From positions 162,964-226,963 of the forward strand of contig VSDK01015859.1 of NCBI GenBank assembly GCA_009767595.1: a stretch of 64,000 nt of DNA, read 5' to 3'. The position numbers and the translations under genes are program-made. Position 1 is the first letter of the stretch, and the number at the start of each line of letters is the position of its first letter. The notes beneath the pieces were generated by a model that was given only the letters and a program-made list of their open reading frames with translations, did not search any database and had not been told where the DNA came from. This stretch comes from Symbiodinium kawagutii. Lineage: Eukaryota > Sar > Dinophyceae > Suessiales > Symbiodiniaceae. Positions 60,941-64,000 of the stretch are shown in pieces.

Positions 60941-61200
60941 CAATGATAGCCATGATGAATCAGTTGGTTATCAGCCCTCATCAACTCCAGCCATTTATCC
61001 TAATCACAAGCATTCAAACACAACCATTCCAACTCCAAGAATCAACCATTTCTTATGGGTGAAACTATACTTGGAACCAGGTGGATGATAATATATCTAT
61101 CACCAATGACTATACTTAACCAGGTGATTTACTATACTTGGAACCTATCACCAATGGTAGTGGTATCCCCTATCATCCCCTATGATTAACCATCACCACT
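60941..61200. repeat. A/C-rich tract
   Basis: CATCAACTCCAGCC, CAACCATTCCAACTCC, ACCATCACCACTGG words leading into the island at 61,228. Confidence 0.65.
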
Positions 61201-61227
61201 GGTGATACCCCCTCGGCCTTGACCCAG

Positions 61228-61285
61228 GGGATCACCGGTGGTCACCGCTCCAGGACTCGCCGCAGAGCTGGTGCCGGCCCTGGCA
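61228..61285 (+). CDS. Candidate exon, unidentified
   Basis: CTTGACCCAG|G then GSPVVTAPGLAAELVPALA and GTGCGG as donor. The frame stays open to about 61,390 (VRQYGLAMPMCERITLG). G/T-rich sequence (TGGTGGTTAATTCATGG) follows. Product unknown. Confidence 0.45.
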
Positions 61286-61354
61286 GTGCGGCAGTACGGC
61301 CTCGCTATGCCAATGTGTGAACGCATCACGTTGGGAAAATCATCATGTGAACAA

Positions 61355-61560
61355 CCAATGGTGGTTAATTCATGGTTAATTGATGATTGATAATGGCTAA
61401 TAATGGTGACTAGCTGGTTAACCATAATTGTTAATTAATGGTTAATAGCTGGTGACTAGCTGGTTATTAGTTTGGTCAATAGCTGGTTAATGGTGAAGCC
61501 TCGCTGGTGAATGGTTAATAATAGGGGGCAATAAGCAACAATGATAGGGGATATACCAGC
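61355..61560. repeat. G/T-rich tract
   Basis: ATGGTTAATTGATGATTGAT, AATGGTTAATAGCTGG words: the counterpart of the tract at 60,941. Confidence 0.7.
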
Positions 61561-61566
61561 TACTTA

Positions 61567-61690
61567 TCGCCATGGGTCGAAAGTAATCAACCAATAATAG
61601 GGGATGAGTTCACCAACAATAGTAGTGGGTAAAGCATGGTTAATTATAGGGGAACCAGGGGGACAAAGGGTTTTGACCCACTGCCATGTT
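61567..61690 (+). mobile_element. Family C element
   Basis: CGCCATGGGTCGAAAGTAAT, CAACCAATAATAGGGGATGA, TTAATTATAGGGGAACCAGG and GGGTTTTGACCCACTGCCAT. Confidence 0.75.
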
Positions 61691-61699
61691 TCAATCACG

Positions 61700-62680
61700 T
61701 CTAAGTACAGCATGTTAGAGCATTAGAGCATATTAGAGCTATAATTGATATTGATATGGGAGCCAATCGCAAATCTAATCTAACAATGATGAATGGGCAT
61801 AAATATCTTGACATCCGCGATTGTAGAAACACTGCATCGCGATTGATTGGCAAATGTTTTGCGATTGATGCAGTCAACTATTGTGCATATAAGCATATAT
61901 ATGTAAATAAATAGATAACATATATAGTTTGGATATGATTGGATTCGATCGGAAAATCAGCGATTGATCCGCGATTGGTTTGCGATTGTGGGACGATTGA
62001 CGAACCCCTCAATGCAGCCACTACCAATGTCATGTCCCTTGCCCACTTCTTCCAAAGGGAAAACTCCTTTCGCGATTGTCACCTATGGGATCGCGGTTGG
62101 TTGGCGGTTGATCGGCAATTGTATCGGCCCAGGAACCTGTGTTTAGATCAACTCCGATATATTCTATTTAACGAGACGTTCATGATTGTTCTATGTTTTT
62201 TGGGACAGCTATGTTGTAGTATGCTGCGATGCCAGAGGGGTGAAGGGTTGATATATGTTGATATTGTTTTCCAAACATGCTGGCCAGCTGGACGGCTCCC
62301 TATCACGCCGAAACATGGGGCATGTCAACTGCCATGTTTCGGTGCGCGTGTGTGTGTGTGTGTGTGTGCATGGTTCAGGTGCGACTGTAACTGCTTGGTG
62401 AGGAACACCCGAATCTACATCGATAATAGGGGAATATATACAGAATAGTGGCCAACAACAGTGAAAGAATCTAATATTAAGTCCAAGTTCATATGTATCG
62501 TTTGTATGGCTATGTCCAAAAATGGTGCACGCCCAACACTGGTGGTTTGACTATTAGGAATGGCTATGAACTTGGATGGTTAGTAGGTACCACCGTAGTT
62601 ATGGACAACTCCATGTTTCTCTTCCGGGTTTGTTGGTCCTCCCCGAGTTCCCCACTTCGGAAGTCTCTATTTTGTTTGCT
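61700..62680. other. Spacer with hairpin and GT repeat
   Basis: Repeated GCGATTGATTGG-type words (61,800-62,120). Hairpin CACGCCGAAACATGG / CCATGTTTCGGTGCG at 62,304-62,346, then (GT)n at 62,347-62,369. A long open frame (61,939-62,448) runs through these and is not credible. Confidence 0.5.
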
Positions 62681-63085
62681 TCGTGAGGCAGAGGTACAGG
62701 CAGCTCAAAGAGAGTTGGCACGGGAGGCACGGCGCTGGGGTCAGTTTCCTGTACCCTGGGTCATTCCAAGGATTGAGTGTTAATGTGGCAGTACCATGGC
62801 AAGTACATTGCAAAGCAGTTCGGAAACTCGGCATTTGCTGGTTGCAGTGGCCAGTTTTCATCATTTCGTTGATTTGTTGATTGGGCTGCCGAAATGGTAA
62901 GTATTGGTTGTGTCTTGATGATCCCACGTCATTGGCTCGGCTAGGCCTTGTGAGAGGTGAGCTTCATATCCAGCTGGACGCCCCTGCTGTATATGATGGG
63001 CGGCAGGCAGCCAGTTTCTACCCGAGCGCTCGTCCAAATCATGGCCGGCGCCAATACCGCTGTTCTGTTCAAGCATGATATTTTG
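62680..63085 (+). other. Coding-like segment, frame unsettled
   Basis: 62,690-62,780 can read EAEVQAAQRELAREARRWG or a second open frame. 62,925-63,080 reads SLARLGLVRGELHIQLDAP then AVYDGRQAASFYPSARP, with balanced codon use, to a TGA. Probably one or two exons; product unknown. Confidence 0.4.
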
Positions 63086-63394
63086 GTTGAGAGAAATTGT
63101 CATGGAGAATGATAGCCAACGACGAGCTACCATAAATATATTTATAGGGTTCTGAAGCTTGATGATATATGTCCTTGCGACTAGTGGATGGTTAAGAGAG
63201 CTGTCAATAGTTTTCAAGAAGAAAGCAGAACCAACATAACCAACGCAAGACACAGACCCCACTTTTGTTCAGGATGTCATCGATGCTAATGCTGCCTCAA
63301 GTTGAGAGCAGATGATTCTAACGATGACCCAACTTCATTGACCAGGCCGTCCCATAAGTGGCCATGTTTCAGATTTGTTTCCCCCATACTTAAT

Positions 63395-63512
63395 TGGTTA
63401 TTTCTCGAGCCATGGGGGTACCCCCAAAGCTTTGGCTGCTTTACTTCTACAAATGGTCAAGAAAGGATGACTTGAGGACTTGGGGGTACCCTTATTTTGA
63501 GAAACCACTGTG
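63395..63512 (+). mobile_element. Family A element
   Basis: TTATTTCTCGAGCCATGGGG, TACCCCCAAAGC, GGATGACTTGAGGACTTGGG and GTACCCTTATTTTGAGAAAC. Left arm diverged. Confidence 0.75.
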
Positions 63513-64000
63513 ATGCTGTGATGGTTAATGACCATCATCAAATATAATTAACCCCCTTCTTATGATGATTAATGATCAGAGCATCATTCCTGAACATCTT
63601 TTTAATTGAAAAGAACACTCGGCTGAATCTTAGTAGGGTAGGCAGCACCTCGGCACATTTGCGACGAACCGGGAACCTGTGGCCGAGTGGTAACAGGCTG
63701 CTGTGCACTGTGTCAGTTCAATGGCCAAACTATGATTTGAATTTGGACACCACAAGTCCGACCGCATTACTTTCCAAAATTGTAGTTTGGTCAGAGTTAG
63801 TGTATAGTATAAGCTATTGCAATTGATTTCGCCGCCAGCCATACACAAATCAATTGCAGTGAATCTTCATCAATCTTCAGCCACCTAGTTCACCACGAAG
63901 TTCTATCAACGGTTCTGGTTGGCGTGCACCACTCAGACTCGGCATTTAGCACCCCTTTCACCGCACTGTTTTTGTTGAGCTGCGCTTGTGGTGCGAGGCG
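63513..64000. other. Right edge, no supported gene
   Basis: A pol III box A-like TGGCCGAGTGG lies at 63,680 with an imperfect box B-like AGTTCAATGG 30 bases on, discussed as a finding. The last 100 bases become GC-richer and may enter another exon outside the window. Confidence 0.4.

Noticed and set aside
61939..62448. 169-codon forward ORF
   Set aside because: Crosses GCGATTG repeats, a hairpin and a GT microsatellite; no codon bias or recognisable motif.

Overview
The window looks like nuclear DNA of a dinoflagellate, most likely a Symbiodiniaceae-type alga. Four things support this. (1) A split gene on the + strand can only be read with GT, GC and GA 5' splice donors and AG|G acceptors, the splice pattern described for Symbiodiniaceae. 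(2) A decayed polyprotein with CCCH and CCHC zinc fingers resembles retroelement debris I associate with dinoflagellates (from memory, no search run). (3) There are no bacterial-style operons and no long ORF outside repeats. (4) Non-coding DNA is filled with short inverted-repeat elements and low-complexity tracts.

The best-supported gene runs from 17,713 to about 44,256 on the + strand. Seventeen small exons (34 to 135 nt) join in phase into a predicted protein of about 348 residues with roughly ten membrane helices. It looks like a drug/metabolite transporter (DMT) superfamily carrier of the triose-phosphate/nucleotide-sugar type. Introns make up about 96 % of the 26.5 kb. Intron 5 hosts the decayed retroelement (about 25,130-27,710).

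The left flank (1-17,690) and right flank (44,300-64,000) carry isolated GC-rich, exon-like islands. Some chain in phase: 2,433-2,472 to 2,827-2,936 to 4,299-4,376; 6,363-6,442 to 7,883; 47,730-47,800 to 48,763-48,800 to about 49,772. They probably belong to other intron-rich genes, but I recognise no product. Strand and frame are uncertain for several.

Three short inverted-repeat element families fill the introns and spacers. Family A (about 110 bp) has arms GTTTCTCAAAATAGGGGTAC / GTACCCCTATTTTGAGAAAC. Family B (about 95-175 bp) has ends CTGGTTGGTGGTTT / AAACCACCAACCAG. Family C (about 115-130 bp) has ends ATATGGCTATGGGTCAA / TTTTGACCCACAGCCATAT. Many exon islands also have an A/C-rich tract (words such as CCATCAACCATTAATC) upstream and its G/T-rich complement (ATGGTTAATGGTTGATGG) downstream, so the two ends of one intron could pair. 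Satellites, minisatellites and microsatellites make up much of the rest.
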